A stretch of DNA of 64,000 nucleotides from DASTFY01 sp963769115. Lineage in GTDB: Bacteria; Actinomycetota; Acidimicrobiia; Acidimicrobiales; Ilumatobacteraceae. Below the pieces are notes generated by a model. That model did no database searches. It saw only the letters and a program-made list of their open reading frames with translations, and was not told where the DNA came from. A program made the position numbers and the translations under genes. Every line of letters starts with the position of its first letter. The first letter of the stretch is position 1. Positions 8,110-16,916 of this stretch are shown one piece after another. Location of the stretch: assembly GCA_963769115.1 (NCBI GenBank), contig CAVYKN010000019.1:372001-436000 (forward strand), given 5' to 3'.

Positions 8110-8727
8110 GAACGGCTCGCCGCGCTGCCACGCCGCAAAGGCGGGGAACCAGCTCTCCGGGGCGCCGGCCAACCGGGGATCGATGGCGGGTGGCGCTGGT
8201 CCCCGCGCCCGGTAGACGCCCCGCCGAACCCGCTCCGCCCTCCCTTCGAGCGTCTCGTAGCCGAGGCTGTCGGCAAGGGTCTTGACCGGCGTCCGGCTGA
8301 AGATCTCGTAGCCGTACACGTGGATGAGCGTGTGCAGTTCGACCAGAGCCAGCTCGCCGTGACGGTGCAGCAGCGCACAGCAGAGCGAGCGCAGCGCCGC
8401 GCCGCGGACCGGATACGGATCCACCACCTGCGGTGCCATCGGCGACCGACCGGGACGAGGTGGACGCCGACCCCACCCGGCCTCGACGGCCGGCCAGAGG
8501 CTGTCGTGGATCTCCTCGGCCTCGTCGAGCGCGTCGCGCCGTTCGCGCATCCACGAGGCGACGACGGTGTCGAGCGCGTCGAGCCGCTCCACGAGCTGTT
8601 GACGGCGCTGGTCGAGCCGGATCCGCGCGCCGCACCGGAGCCCCGCCGCCCGCCGAGCTACCCGGTACGGGTCGTCGTTCATCCACCGCGGGGAGGGCGG
8701 CAGCGATCCGTCTGGTCGTGCATGCAT
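8110..8727 (-). CDS. Hypothetical protein with a winged-helix-like C-terminus; 3' end uncertain
   Basis: Starts at ATG 8727 with GGAGG 10 nt upstream. The first 90 residues are charged and helical (RQQLVERLDALDTVVASWM). The second half, HGELALVELHTLIHVYGYE then PVKTLADSLGYE and RVRRGVYR, resembles a small winged-helix module like those in actinobacterial hypothetical proteins. No in-frame stop occurs before 6937, on the antisense strand of mftC. The natural end is probably close to the mftC stop: a stop in another frame lies at 8096-8098, and one lost base would reach it. I give 8110 only as a conservative limit. Function unknown. Confidence 0.5.
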
Positions 8728-9046
8728 GGGCCGGCGACCTCCGTTCCCAACGGGATCGATGCGAGAGGGCGCCGTACCACCCAGCGGTGCGCCGAAGACC
8801 TGGGCTGAACTCATGCTGCCAGCAGGGTGTGACATCGATCCGTGGCCGCCCCATCCGACGACGCCGTCCTCACGTGCGCACCCCGACTCGCCCCGACGTG
8901 CCCTCCCCCGACCTCCACACCAGCTCCACTCGTCCGGCGAATCTGCGGCGAATCGCCGGACGAGCGCGGTGAATGTGGCGCGTGGAGGGCGGGCTCGGGG
9001 CGGCGCTCGGAGGCGGTGGGGCCCGGAGGCGATGGGGCCCCGGGGG
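8728..9046. other. Intergenic stretch of 319 nt between divergent genes
   Basis: It holds the Shine-Dalgarno sequence of the leftward gene (8738-8742) and the palindromic repeat at 8929-8964. A clear promoter for the lipoprotein gene is not seen. The GGCCC/GGGCC-rich run at 9017-9045 is low in complexity. Confidence 0.6.
8929..8983. repeat. Dispersed palindromic repeat, copy 1
   Basis: Perfect 12-bp arms CTCGTCCGGCGA (8929-8940) and TCGCCGGACGAG (8953-8964) enclose a 12-nt loop. Downstream lie CGGTGAAT (8967-8974) and GGCGCGT (8977-8983). The same arms and both downstream words, in the same order, recur at 37434-37500. Confidence 0.7.
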
Positions 9047-9880
9047 ATGGGTCATGATGCGGTGGTGGCATCGGGTCGAGGGTGGGCGGCGGCCGGGGTC
9101 GCGATCGTCGTCTGCGTGGCCGGCCTGGGGTTGAGCGGTTGTGGGGACGACGGGGGCGGGAGCGGGATCGCCGGTGGGCCGGATCTGGGTGGCGTCGACG
9201 TCACGGTGGGATGGGTCGGTGACGACGACACCGACGCCCTGCTCGGGGAGCTGTACGCCCAGGCGCTGGAGTCCCGGGGGGCCAGCGTCGAGCGACGGCC
9301 GGGGTTGGCCGATCGCCAGACCGTCCTGCAAGAGCTGGAGGCCGGCGGTGTGACCGTGGCTCCCGAGCGGAGTCACGCGCTGCTCGCCGACCTGACGGCG
9401 CCCGCCGATCCGGAGGTGACGACGACATCTGAGCAGCTCGCCGCGCTGCGCGACGCGCTGCCGGCCGGGCTCACGGTGCTGACGCCATCCAGTGCCCACG
9501 ACAGCGAGATCGTCGCCTGTCGGCAGGCGGTCATCGAGCAGCACGAGCTGACGACCCGGTCCGATCTGGAACAGATCATGGCGGAGCGACCCGACGAACT
9601 GGCCGAGGACGACTGCAGAACCGTCGCCGCCACCGATCCGGTGATCGCCCGGGACCACCTCGTCCCGCTCGTCGACGACCAGCTCGGAACGCCCGTCGAG
9701 GCCCTGACCCCTCTCGTCAACACCAGCGCGGCCACGCCGGAGCTGCAGGCGACGCTGGACGCGCTCAGCAGCACGCTCGAGCCGGGGACGTTGCCCGCGC
9801 TCCTCGCCCGGGTGCGCTTCGACGGCGACGAGGTCTCGGACGTCGTGAAGGACTGGCTGGAGACCGTCGACATCACCTGA
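9047..9880 (+). CDS. Substrate-binding lipoprotein, OpuAC (glycine betaine)-like
   Basis: About 277 aa. It has a signal peptide with hydrophobic core VAIVVCVAGLGL and lipobox LSGC (Cys at about 32), followed by an acidic-glycine linker. The mature part begins VDVTVGWVGDDDTDALLGELYAQALESRG, resembling periplasmic-binding proteins of the OpuAC/ProX type for quaternary amines, although the second half is weakly conserved. The start is uncertain among ATG 9032, ATG 9047 and GTG 9062. The next genes encode an ABC exporter of a different class, so this protein may be an orphan receptor. Family assignment is moderate. Confidence 0.65.
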   Translation: MGHDAVVASGRGWAAAGVAIVVCVAGLGLSGCGDDGGGSGIAGGPDLGGVDVTVGWVGDDDTDALLGELYAQALESRGASVERRPGLADRQTVLQELEAGGVTVAPERSHALLADLTAPADPEVTTTSEQLAALRDALPAGLTVLTPSSAHDSEIVACRQAVIEQHELTTRSDLEQIMAERPDELAEDDCRTVAATDPVIARDHLVPLVDDQLGTPVEALTPLVNTSAATPELQATLDALSSTLEPGTLPALLARVRFDGDEVSDVVKDWLETVDIT

Positions 9881-9887
9881 CGCCCGT

Positions 9888-9893
9888 TAGGGT
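9888..9893 (+). promoter_or_regulatory. -10 element TAGGGT for the ABC transporter pair
   Basis: TAGGGT ends 8 nt before the GTG start at 9902, consistent with a leaderless bicistronic transcript for 9902-11559. Confidence 0.45.
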
Positions 9894-9901
9894 CCCCCGC
9901 C

Positions 9902-10819
9902 GTGATCGAGGCCAAAGGGCTCACCAAGCGCTACGGGCAGGTCCTCGCCGTCGACGACCTGACCTTCACCGTGCCGCCGGGTCGGGTGACGGGCTTCCTC
10001 GGACCGAACGGCTCAGGCAAGAGCACGACGATGCGCCTACTCCTGCAGCTCGACCGCCCGAACGGCGGGGCGGCGACGTTCAAGGGGCAGTCGTACCGCT
10101 CGTTCAAGCATCCGGCCACCCAGGTCGGCGCGCTCCTCGACGCCGCCTACGCCCACCCGTCCCGCAACGCCTACAACCACCTCTGGGCGGTCGCCGCAGC
10201 CAGCAAGCTGCCCCGCACACGGGTGGACGAGGCACTGGCCATGGTCGGGCTCACGGAGGTGGCCAAGCGCCCGGTCGGCGGCTTCTCGCTCGGCATGCGC
10301 CAGCGACTCGGCCTGGCCACGGCACTGCTCGGTGACCCCCACACGCTCGTCCTCGACGAGCCGGCCAACGGGCTCGACCCCGAGGGCATCCAGTGGATCC
10401 GCCAGCTCCTCACCTACCTGGCCGGGCAGGGCCGTTGCGTCTTCCTCTCCAGCCATCTCCTCTCCGAGATGGCACTGATGGCCGATCACCTGGTGGTGAT
10501 CGGGCAGGGCCGGTTGATCGCCGACTCCTCGGTCGCCGACTTCGTGACCAAGTACGCGCGGACGTGGGTGCGCGTGCGGAGCCCCCGGATGGCGGCACTC
10601 GGAGCGGCCCTCGAGCGCCAGGGCGCCACGCTCGAGTGGGACGGCCCGGACGGGGCGGACGTGCGCGGCGTCCCCGCCGCGACGATCGGGGACACCGCGG
10701 CCCACCTGGGGATCGCGATCCACGAGCTGTCATCACAGTCATCGACCCTGGAGGAGGCCTTCCTCGAAGGCACCCGGGCCGCCCAGGACTTCACCGCAGG
10801 AGCGCCGAGCCAGCCGTGA
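9902..10819 (+). CDS. ABC transporter ATP-binding protein (DrrA/BcrA-like export class)
   Basis: 305-aa ATPase. Walker A is GPNGSGKS (34-41), the signature is FSLGMRQRL (a common LSGGQ variant in this class), and Walker B plus D-loop is LVLDEPANGLDP. After about residue 215 there is the C-terminal extension typical of drug or peptide export ATPases (HLGIAIHELSSQSSTLEEAFLEGT). It energises the permease encoded by the next gene, whose GTG overlaps this stop as GTGA. The exported substrate is unknown. Confidence 0.93.
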   Translation: MIEAKGLTKRYGQVLAVDDLTFTVPPGRVTGFLGPNGSGKSTTMRLLLQLDRPNGGAATFKGQSYRSFKHPATQVGALLDAAYAHPSRNAYNHLWAVAAASKLPRTRVDEALAMVGLTEVAKRPVGGFSLGMRQRLGLATALLGDPHTLVLDEPANGLDPEGIQWIRQLLTYLAGQGRCVFLSSHLLSEMALMADHLVVIGQGRLIADSSVADFVTKYARTWVRVRSPRMAALGAALERQGATLEWDGPDGADVRGVPAATIGDTAAHLGIAIHELSSQSSTLEEAFLEGTRAAQDFTAGAPSQP

Positions 10820-11559
10820 CCGACGCCATCCGCTCGGAGTGGATCAAGCTCCGCAGCGCCCGTTCCAACCTCGTCCTGCTCATCCTCGCGGCGGCGGTCC
10901 CCATCGCCCTGACCCTGCTCCTCGCGTTCACGGTCCAGCCGGAGGACCTGACGGCGGACGACACCTTCGACCTCGTGCTGGTCGGCGACTACATCGGACA
11001 ACTCCTCATCGGCGTGCTCGGCGTGCTGGTCATCGGCCAGGAGTACCGGCACACGACGATCCGCGTGACCTTCACGGCCGATCCCAACCGGGGCCGGGTC
11101 ATGACGGCCAAGGCCCTGGTCGTCGCCGCCACAGGACTGGTTGTCGGCGGCGTGGCCACCCTGTTCTCGTACGTGCTCGGCAACGCCATTCTCACGAGTC
11201 GGGACATGGAGCTCGTGCTGGAGGGGAGCACGCAGCTCCGGGCGCTGGCCGGCGCGGTCATCCTGTTCGCGCTGTACGGGCTGGTCGGTCTCGGCCTGGG
11301 CGCCATCATCCGGGCGACGGCCGGCGCCATCACGCTGCTGGTCGTCTGGCCCGTGATCGTCGAGAACATCATCAGCGGCTTCTTCCCCAAGTTCGGGCGC
11401 TGGCTGCCCTTCACCGCCGGGAGCCAGCTGATGAGCACGTCGAGCACGTTCGACGCCGAGGAGGTCCTGACCCCCCGGGCCGGCGGTCTGGTGTTCACAC
11501 TCTTCGCCCTCGTGCTGCTGCTCGTCGGATCGGCCCTTGTCATCCGGCGTGACGCCTGA
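10816..11559 (+). CDS. ABC-2 type transporter permease
   Basis: 247-aa integral membrane protein with about six hydrophobic helices: SNLVLLILAAAVPIALTLLL, then IGQLLIGVLGVLVIGQEYR, a third near 100-120 and three in the C-terminal half. The EYRHTTIRVTFTADPNRGRV segment after helix 2 is characteristic of ABC-2 permeases partnered with DrrA-like ATPases. Translation is coupled to the ATPase by a 4-nt overlap. Likely forms a 2+2 exporter in the plasma membrane. Substrate not indicated. Confidence 0.88.
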   Translation: MTDAIRSEWIKLRSARSNLVLLILAAAVPIALTLLLAFTVQPEDLTADDTFDLVLVGDYIGQLLIGVLGVLVIGQEYRHTTIRVTFTADPNRGRVMTAKALVVAATGLVVGGVATLFSYVLGNAILTSRDMELVLEGSTQLRALAGAVILFALYGLVGLGLGAIIRATAGAITLLVVWPVIVENIISGFFPKFGRWLPFTAGSQLMSTSSTFDAEEVLTPRAGGLVFTLFALVLLLVGSALVIRRDA

Positions 11560-11582
11560 GCCATCTGAGAGAGGATGGGTCC

Positions 11583-12251
11583 ATGCGCATCACGCTCCCG
11601 TCCGGTACCGAAGCCGAGCTGGCCCGCCCGTCGTCCGAGGGGAGCGCCGCCCCCACCACCGGCCTCGTGATCGCACCGGACATCTTCGGCCTGAGGCCCC
11701 TCTTCGACGACCTGTGCGCCCGCCTCGCCGACGAGTGGAACGTGGTCGTCTGCGCGCCGGAGCCGTTCGCCGGGATGGACCTCGGGCCTGACGTGGACGC
11801 CCGCCGCGCCACCGTCAAGACCCTGGAGGACGACGACCGCCTGAGGGACTTCCGGGAAGCGGCCGACGCCACGGGCTGCGAGCGCATCGTGATGATCGGC
11901 TTCTGCATGGGTGGCATGTACGTGCACAAGGCGTCGGCCGATCCCCGGTTCGAGCGGCTCGTGAGCTTCTACGGCATGATCCGCGTGCCCGACGACTGGC
12001 GTTCGGACGGGCAGGGTGAACCGCTCGACGCCCTGACGTCGGCCGACGCCAGCCGCGTCCTGGCCATCATCGGCGAACAGGATTCGTACACGCCCCCGGG
12101 CGATGTCGACGCCCTCGAGGCCATCGGGGTCATCGTCGCCCGTTACCCGGAGGCCGAGCACGGCTTCGTCCACGATCCCGACCGCCCGGCCCACCGGCCC
12201 GACGACGCCGCCGACGCGTGGCAGCGGGCCCGTGACTGGCTGGAGGTCTAG
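11583..12251 (+). CDS. Dienelactone hydrolase-family alpha/beta hydrolase
   Basis: 222 aa. The nucleophile elbow is GFCMGG, giving Cys instead of Ser as in dienelactone hydrolases; the catalytic Asp lies in IGEQDSYTPP and His in EAEHGFVHD. APDIFGLRP near the N-terminus forms the oxyanion region. Such enzymes hydrolyse dienelactones in aromatic-ring degradation but the family also includes many hydrolases of unknown substrate. Its TAG stop shares CTAG (12248-12251) with the convergent Crp-family gene. Confidence 0.85.
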   Translation: MRITLPSGTEAELARPSSEGSAAPTTGLVIAPDIFGLRPLFDDLCARLADEWNVVVCAPEPFAGMDLGPDVDARRATVKTLEDDDRLRDFREAADATGCERIVMIGFCMGGMYVHKASADPRFERLVSFYGMIRVPDDWRSDGQGEPLDALTSADASRVLAIIGEQDSYTPPGDVDALEAIGVIVARYPEAEHGFVHDPDRPAHRPDDAADAWQRARDWLEV

Positions 12252-12907
12252 CGGGCCCTGAGCTCGAGGCGATCGCGCTGGAGGATCCGGTAGCGGCGAT
12301 CGGCCTGCTCGAGCCAGCCGAGACGGATGAAGCTGGCGATGGCCTTGTTGACACGCTCACGAGAGGCCCCGACCATCCCCGCCAGCTCCTCCTGCGTGAC
12401 GGGGAGCAGGAACTCGCTGGCCCCGTTGGCCAGCTCCAGCAGCCGCTTGGCGGTGCGGCCGGTGACGTCGAGGAAGACCGAATCGGCCAGCGCCTCGTCC
12501 ATGCCCCGCAACCGGTCGGCCAGCATGCGCACGACGCCCCACAGCAGCTCGGGATGGCGCGCCAGCAGGTCCCGCACCGGCTCGTACTGGAGCACCAAGA
12601 CCTCGGACGGTTCGAGCGCGCGGCCCTCGGCCGAGCGCGGCCGTCCGTCCAACATGCCCATCTCGCCGAACAGGTCGCCCGGCTCCATGAGCGCCACCAC
12701 GCTCTCCCGGCCATCGAAGGACTTGTTGGCGATGGCCATCCGGCCCCGGAGGACGACGTAGAGCGCGTCCGGCTCCTCACCCTCGTTGAACAGGATGTCG
12801 CCGCGCACGAGCCGGCGGGTGCCGGCGTGGCGCGCCAGTTCGGTGAGCTCGTCGGGGCTCACCGCTTGGAAGAGCTCGGTGGCCGCGAGCACGTCTTCGT
12901 AGGCCAT
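12248..12907 (-). CDS. Crp/Fnr-family transcriptional regulator
   Basis: 219 aa. N-terminal cyclic-nucleotide-binding beta roll (residues about 10-120) with GDILFNEGEEPDALYVVL and PGDLFGEMGMLDGRPRSAEG, the latter being the phosphate-binding cassette. The C-terminal winged helix has LPVTQEELAGMVGASRERV as the recognition helix. No Fe-S cysteine set is present, so it is Crp-like more than Fnr-like. It is divergent from ispD and both -10 elements lie back to back (12918-12930), so autoregulation would also touch ispD. Effector unknown; cAMP is possible because GEM and RS residues are retained. Confidence 0.92.
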   Translation of the reverse strand: MAYEDVLAATELFQAVSPDELTELARHAGTRRLVRGDILFNEGEEPDALYVVLRGRMAIANKSFDGRESVVALMEPGDLFGEMGMLDGRPRSAEGRALEPSEVLVLQYEPVRDLLARHPELLWGVVRMLADRLRGMDEALADSVFLDVTGRTAKRLLELANGASEFLLPVTQEELAGMVGASRERVNKAIASFIRLGWLEQADRRYRILQRDRLELRAR

Positions 12908-12917
12908 GGCGCGGGCG

Positions 12918-12930
12918 AGGGTACTACCCT
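12918..12930. promoter_or_regulatory. Back-to-back bidirectional -10 elements between crp-like gene and ispD
   Basis: AGGGTACTACCCT is a perfect 13-nt palindrome around a central base. Read rightward, TACCCT (12925-12930) is 8 nt before the ispD GTG. Read leftward, TACCCT (12923-12918) is 10 nt before the ATG at 12907. It could also serve as a dyad operator. Confidence 0.55.
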
Positions 12931-12938
12931 CGCCCGGC

Positions 12939-13571
12939 GTGCCTGAGGCTGTGTGGGCGATCATCGTCGCCGCCGGCTCCGGCGAACGCTTCGGCGGGCC
13001 CAAGCAGTACGAGGCGCTCGGTGACGGCACCGTGCTGGACCGGTCGGTGACCGTCGCACGGGGGGTCGTGGACGGCGTCGTCGTGGTCGTCCCGCCTGGT
13101 CGGGCCCGCACCCCGGGTGACGTCGAAGGCGGGCCGACGCGCAGCGAGTCGGTCCGCCGGGGCCTGGCGGCCGTGCCCGACGAGGCCGAGATCGTCGTCG
13201 TGCACGATGGCGCCCGGCCGTTCGCGTCGCCTGAGCTCTATCGAGCCGTCATGGACGCCGTGCGGGCAGGCGCCGATGCCGCCGTGCCGGGGGTCGCGGT
13301 CAGCGACACGATCAAGGTCGTTGACACTGCAATGACCGTCGTCGACACCCCGGACCGGGCGACGCTGGTGGCCGTGCAGACACCGCAGGCCTTCGCGGCG
13401 GACCGGCTGCGAGCCGCCCATGCCGGCGAGCCCGACGGCACCGACGACGCCTCGCTGGTGGAGGCGATCGGTGGACGGGTGGTGGTGGTGCCGGGCGAGC
13501 CGGACAACCGCAAGATCACCGTGGTGGACGACCTTCGGTGGGCGCGCCAGCGCGTCGCGGAGGAGCGCTGA
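12939..13571 (+). CDS. ispD: 2-C-methyl-D-erythritol 4-phosphate cytidylyltransferase
   Basis: 210 aa, third enzyme of the MEP isoprenoid pathway; it couples MEP with CTP. The CTP-binding motif is AAGSGERFGGPKQYEAL at the N-terminus. VVVHDGARPF and VSDTIKVVD mark the substrate pocket, and DDASLVEAIGG lies near the end. The GTG at 12939 is set by a TACCCT -10 8 nt upstream and agrees with the family length. The stop overlaps the ispF start by one base. ispD-ispF-rlmB order is common in actinobacteria. Confidence 0.95.
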   Translation: MPEAVWAIIVAAGSGERFGGPKQYEALGDGTVLDRSVTVARGVVDGVVVVVPPGRARTPGDVEGGPTRSESVRRGLAAVPDEAEIVVVHDGARPFASPELYRAVMDAVRAGADAAVPGVAVSDTIKVVDTAMTVVDTPDRATLVAVQTPQAFAADRLRAAHAGEPDGTDDASLVEAIGGRVVVVPGEPDNRKITVVDDLRWARQRVAEER

Positions 13572-14047
13572 TGACGGTCCGGATCGGCCAGGGCTTCGAT
13601 GTGCACCGCTTCACCGACGACCCCGATCGCCCGCTGGTGCTCGGCGGGGTCACGTTCCCCGGTGAGCCGGGCCTCGAGGGGCACAGCGACGCCGACGTGA
13701 TCGCGCACGCCGCGGCCGACGCCCTGCTCGGCGCTGCGGGGCTGGGCGACCTGGGCCAGCACTTCCCCGACAGTGATCCGGCGTGGGCGGGAGCCGACTC
13801 CCTGCGCATCCTCGCCGCCTCGGCGGCGATGGTGCGGGAGGCGGGCTGGGAGATCGGCAACGTCGACGTCAGCGTCGTGTGCGAGACACCGAAGCTGGCG
13901 CCCCACAGGGCGACCATGGAGCGCAACCTGAGCGACGCCGCGCTGGCACCGGTGACGGTCAAGGGACGCCGGGCCGAAGGCCTCGGCGCGCTCGGACGGC
14001 GGGAGGGGATCGCGTGCTGGGCGGTGGCCGTCGTCACCCGCCCCTGA
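13571..14047 (+). CDS. ispF: 2-C-methyl-D-erythritol 2,4-cyclodiphosphate synthase
   Basis: 158 aa. Metal-binding Asp and His of the active site lie in GFDVHRF (residues 8 and 10) and the third ligand in LEGHSDADV (His 42). It cyclises CDP-ME-2-phosphate with loss of CMP in the MEP pathway. Start at ATG 13571 overlaps the ispD stop (TGATG) and has GGAGG upstream. Length and motifs match the family fully. Confidence 0.96.
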   Translation: MTVRIGQGFDVHRFTDDPDRPLVLGGVTFPGEPGLEGHSDADVIAHAAADALLGAAGLGDLGQHFPDSDPAWAGADSLRILAASAAMVREAGWEIGNVDVSVVCETPKLAPHRATMERNLSDAALAPVTVKGRRAEGLGALGRREGIACWAVAVVTRP

Positions 14048-14077
14048 CGGCAACGGCGCGCGGTACGGTCCGCCGCC

Positions 14078-14914
14078 GTGCCCCGTCCTCCACGCCCCCG
14101 CCGACCGCAGCAACGGTCGCGGCCGCCGGCGCCTCCTCCCCGGAGACGACGCACGCCGCCGAAGGGCCTGGGCGGCGAGCAGGTGGAGGGCCGCCAGGCG
14201 GTGCGTGAGCTGCTGCTCGCCGGGCGGCGCAAGGTCCGGGAGCTGTGGGTGGCGACCGGCGATGGTGAGCGGGGCCCGGCCGAGATCCTCGCCCTCGCCG
14301 CGGACCTCCGGGTGCCCGTGCAGGAGGTGAGCCGCAAGCGCCTCGACTCCGAGGCCCGGAGCGAGGCGCCTCAGGGGGTGCTGGCCCGGGCCGCCCCTCT
14401 CCAGGAGACCGACCTCGACGACCTGGTCAAGCCCGGCCGCGGCCCCCGCCGCGTCCCGTTCCTGGTGCTCGTGGACGGGGTGACCGACCCGGGAAACCTC
14501 GGGGCCATCCTGCGTTCCGTGGACGGCGCCGGTGGGACCGGCGTCGTCCTCCCCCGGCACCGGGCCGTCCACATCACGCCGACCGCGGCCAAGGCCGCGG
14601 CCGGCGCCATCGAGCACATCCCCATCGCAGTCGTCTCCGGCCTTCCGACCGCCATCGAGCGCCTCCGCAAGGCCGGCGTCTGGATCGTGGGTCTGGACGA
14701 CGCCGCCACCGACAGCCTGTTCGACCTGAGCGACGCGGCCACGGAGCCGATCGGCCTCGTGCTCGGCGCGGAGGGCGCAGGCCTCTCCCGCCTCGTGCGG
14801 GAACGCTGCGACCTGCTGGTCCACATCCCGATGCGGGGCCGGCTGTCGTCGCTCAACGTGAGCGCGGCGGCTGCACTGGCCTGCTACGAGATCACCCGCC
14901 GCCGCCAGTCCTGA
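14078..14914 (+). CDS. rlmB: 23S rRNA (guanosine-2'-O-)-methyltransferase, RlmB-type SPOUT enzyme
   Basis: 278 aa. An unstructured Pro/Arg-rich tail (residues 1-30) precedes the substrate-binding domain EQVEGRQAVRELL. The SpoU catalytic domain has motif 1 DPGNLGAILRSVDG, motif 2 LVLGAEGAGL and motif 3 IPMRGRLSSLNVSAAAALA, which form the trefoil knot that binds S-adenosylmethionine. It methylates a 23S rRNA guanosine ribose. The GTG start at 14078 follows TACGGT (14064-14069) by 8 nt, giving it its own promoter after ispF. Confidence 0.93.
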   Translation: MPRPPRPRRPQQRSRPPAPPPRRRRTPPKGLGGEQVEGRQAVRELLLAGRRKVRELWVATGDGERGPAEILALAADLRVPVQEVSRKRLDSEARSEAPQGVLARAAPLQETDLDDLVKPGRGPRRVPFLVLVDGVTDPGNLGAILRSVDGAGGTGVVLPRHRAVHITPTAAKAAAGAIEHIPIAVVSGLPTAIERLRKAGVWIVGLDDAATDSLFDLSDAATEPIGLVLGAEGAGLSRLVRERCDLLVHIPMRGRLSSLNVSAAAALACYEITRRRQS

Positions 14915-14924
14915 CCGGCGCGCG

Positions 14925-14930
14925 TACCCT
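14925..14930 (+). promoter_or_regulatory. -10 element TACCCT for the second mycofactocin operon
   Basis: TACCCT ends 8 nt before the ATG at 14939. It appears to drive the OYE-ETF-FixC-ferredoxin-ETF-mftF operon, whose junctions otherwise overlap or nearly abut. Confidence 0.5.
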
Positions 14931-14938
14931 GACCGGCG

Positions 14939-16916
14939 ATGGCCTACCGCTACCTCTGGTCGCCGCTGGCGCTGGGCCCCGTCACCGTCCGCAACCGCAT
15001 CGTGTTCAGCGCGCACCTGACCAACTACGCGCGCGATGGTCTCCCGACGGAGCAGCACGAGGCCTACTACGCCGCGCGTGCCGCCGGCGGCACCGGGCTG
15101 ATCATCACGGAGGAGCACTCCACCCACCCGACCGACTGGCCTTACGAGAAGCTGATCCACGGCTTCCACCGGGAGGTCATCCCCGGCTACCGGCGCATCA
15201 CCGAAGCGGTCCACCGCCACCGCACGCCGATCTTCGCCCAGATCAACCACAACGGCGGGCAGGCGTCGTCCATGTACTCGCGCCGGGCGGTCTGGGCGCC
15301 GTCCCCGGTGGCCGACCCGCTGTTCCGGGAGGTGCCCAAGGCCGTCGACCAGGCCGAGATCGACGAGATCGTGGCCGGCTACGCGCTCGTGGCCGAGCAC
15401 TGCGCGGAGGGCGGGTTCGACGGCATCGAGCTGCAGTGCTCGCACTCCTCGATCGTGCGCGGCTTCCTGTCCCCGGCCACCAACCGCCGGACCGACGGGT
15501 ACGGAGGCCCGCTGGAGCAGCGCGCCCGCTTGCTGCTCGAGATCGTCGACGCCGTGCGCCGCGTCATCGGCAACCGGCTGGCGCTCGGCGTGCGCATCTG
15601 CGGTGACGAGCTGATCGACGGCGGCACCACCATCGACGACGCGGTGCGGGTGGCGGAGCTGGTCGAGCAGACAGGACAGGTCGACTACATCAACACCTCG
15701 ATCGGCGTGGCGACGGCCAGCCTGTTCATGATCGAGGCGTCGATGCACGTGCCGCCCGGGTACGCGCTGTTCATCCCCAGCGCCCTGCGGAAGGCGGTGG
15801 ACCTACCCGTCATCGGCGTGGGGCGCTTCAAGGATCCGCTGCAGGCCGAGCGGGCCCTGGCCGAGGGCCACTGCGACCTGGTGGGCGTGGTGCGGGGCCA
15901 GATCGCCGACGCCGACTTCGCGGCCAAGGGCCGCGCCGGCGCCACCGACGACATCCGCCTCTGCCTGTCCTGCAACCAGGAGTGCGTCGGGCGGATGGGC
16001 CTCAACCGGTGGCTGGGCTGCATCGAGAACCCGCATACCGGCCGGGAGGCCGAGCTGCGGCACGCCGCGGACGGCCCCCGCCGGCGGGCGGTAACGACGG
16101 CGAAGGACGTGATGGTCGTGGGCGCGGGGCCGGCCGGCCTCCAGGCCGCCATCGCCGCCGCCGGCAACGGCCACCGGGTGACGGTCTACGAGAAGGAGGA
16201 CCAGGCCGGCGGGCAGGTCCGGCTGGCCGCCACCGTCCCCAACCGGGCCGAGCTGGGCGACCTCGTGCGCAACCAGCTCACCGAGTGCCGGCGGCTCGGC
16301 GTGCGGATCGAGCTGGGCGTGGGCGTGTGGCCGGGGCTCGTGGACGAGAAGCGACCGGACGTCGTTGATTGTCGCTACGGGTGCCGAGCCGGCCCGCCCG
16401 TGGTGGGCGCCCGCCGACGCCGAGCAGGTGCTCGACGTGCGGCACATCCTCGATGGCTCGGCAACCGCCGGAGGACCGGCGGCCGGCGACAGCGTCGTGG
16501 TCATCGACGAGATCGGCTTCCACCACGCCACCTCGGTGGCCGAGCTGCTGGCCGACCGCGGTTGCCAGGTCGAGATCGTGACCAACGGGATGGTCGTCGG
16601 CCAGGACCTCGGCGTCACGCTCGACATGGAGGGCTGGTGGGCGCGGGCGGAGGCCAAGGGCATCGTGCAGTCGACGGACCTCGTCCCGATGGGGCTCGAG
16701 GGCCGCTCGCTCCACCTGCTCCACCACCCCACGGGGCACATGCAGGACCGGTCCCCGGACTGGGTGGTCCTCGCCGTCCCCGCCACGCCGGTCGACTGGC
16801 TGTTCCAGGAGCTCAAGCAGCGCGGCTCGGTCGTCGAGCGGGTCGGCGACTGCGTGGCCCCGCGCCGGGCGCACGCCGCGGTCATCGACGGCGAGCGGGT
16901 GGGGGCGGCGCTGTGA
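14939..16916 (+). CDS. Mycofactocin-associated FadH/OYE-family oxidoreductase, one-base frameshift
   Basis: About 658 aa after correction. Residues 1-370 form an FMN TIM barrel of the old-yellow-enzyme/2,4-dienoyl-CoA reductase class, with INHNGGQASSM and RRTDGYGGPLEQRARLL. Cysteines in CLSCNQECVGR and GCIENP ligate a 4Fe-4S cluster. A Rossmann domain follows (VVGAGPAGLQAA). At 16365-16366 an extra T breaks RPDVV from IVATGAEPARPWW; the rest continues in the next frame to the stop at 16914. It resembles the OYE family tied to mycofactocin loci. Probably transfers electrons between NAD(P)H, flavin and the co-encoded ETF (inference). Confidence 0.85.

Noticed and set aside
13238..15748. 836-codon open frame on the minus strand
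   Set aside because: It lies opposite ispD, ispF and rlmB and the OYE gene, is Arg/Gly/Ala/Asp-biased without domain motifs, and arises from high GC.
16340..16400. Programmed ribosomal frameshift in the OYE gene
   Set aside because: There is no slippery heptamer or downstream pseudoknot that I can see, and similar breaks occur in many unrelated genes.
14939..16916. OYE protein considered as mftD
   Set aside because: MftD is a lactate-dehydrogenase-like FMN enzyme of about 390 aa; this protein has the FadH/OYE layout with 4Fe-4S and Rossmann domains.
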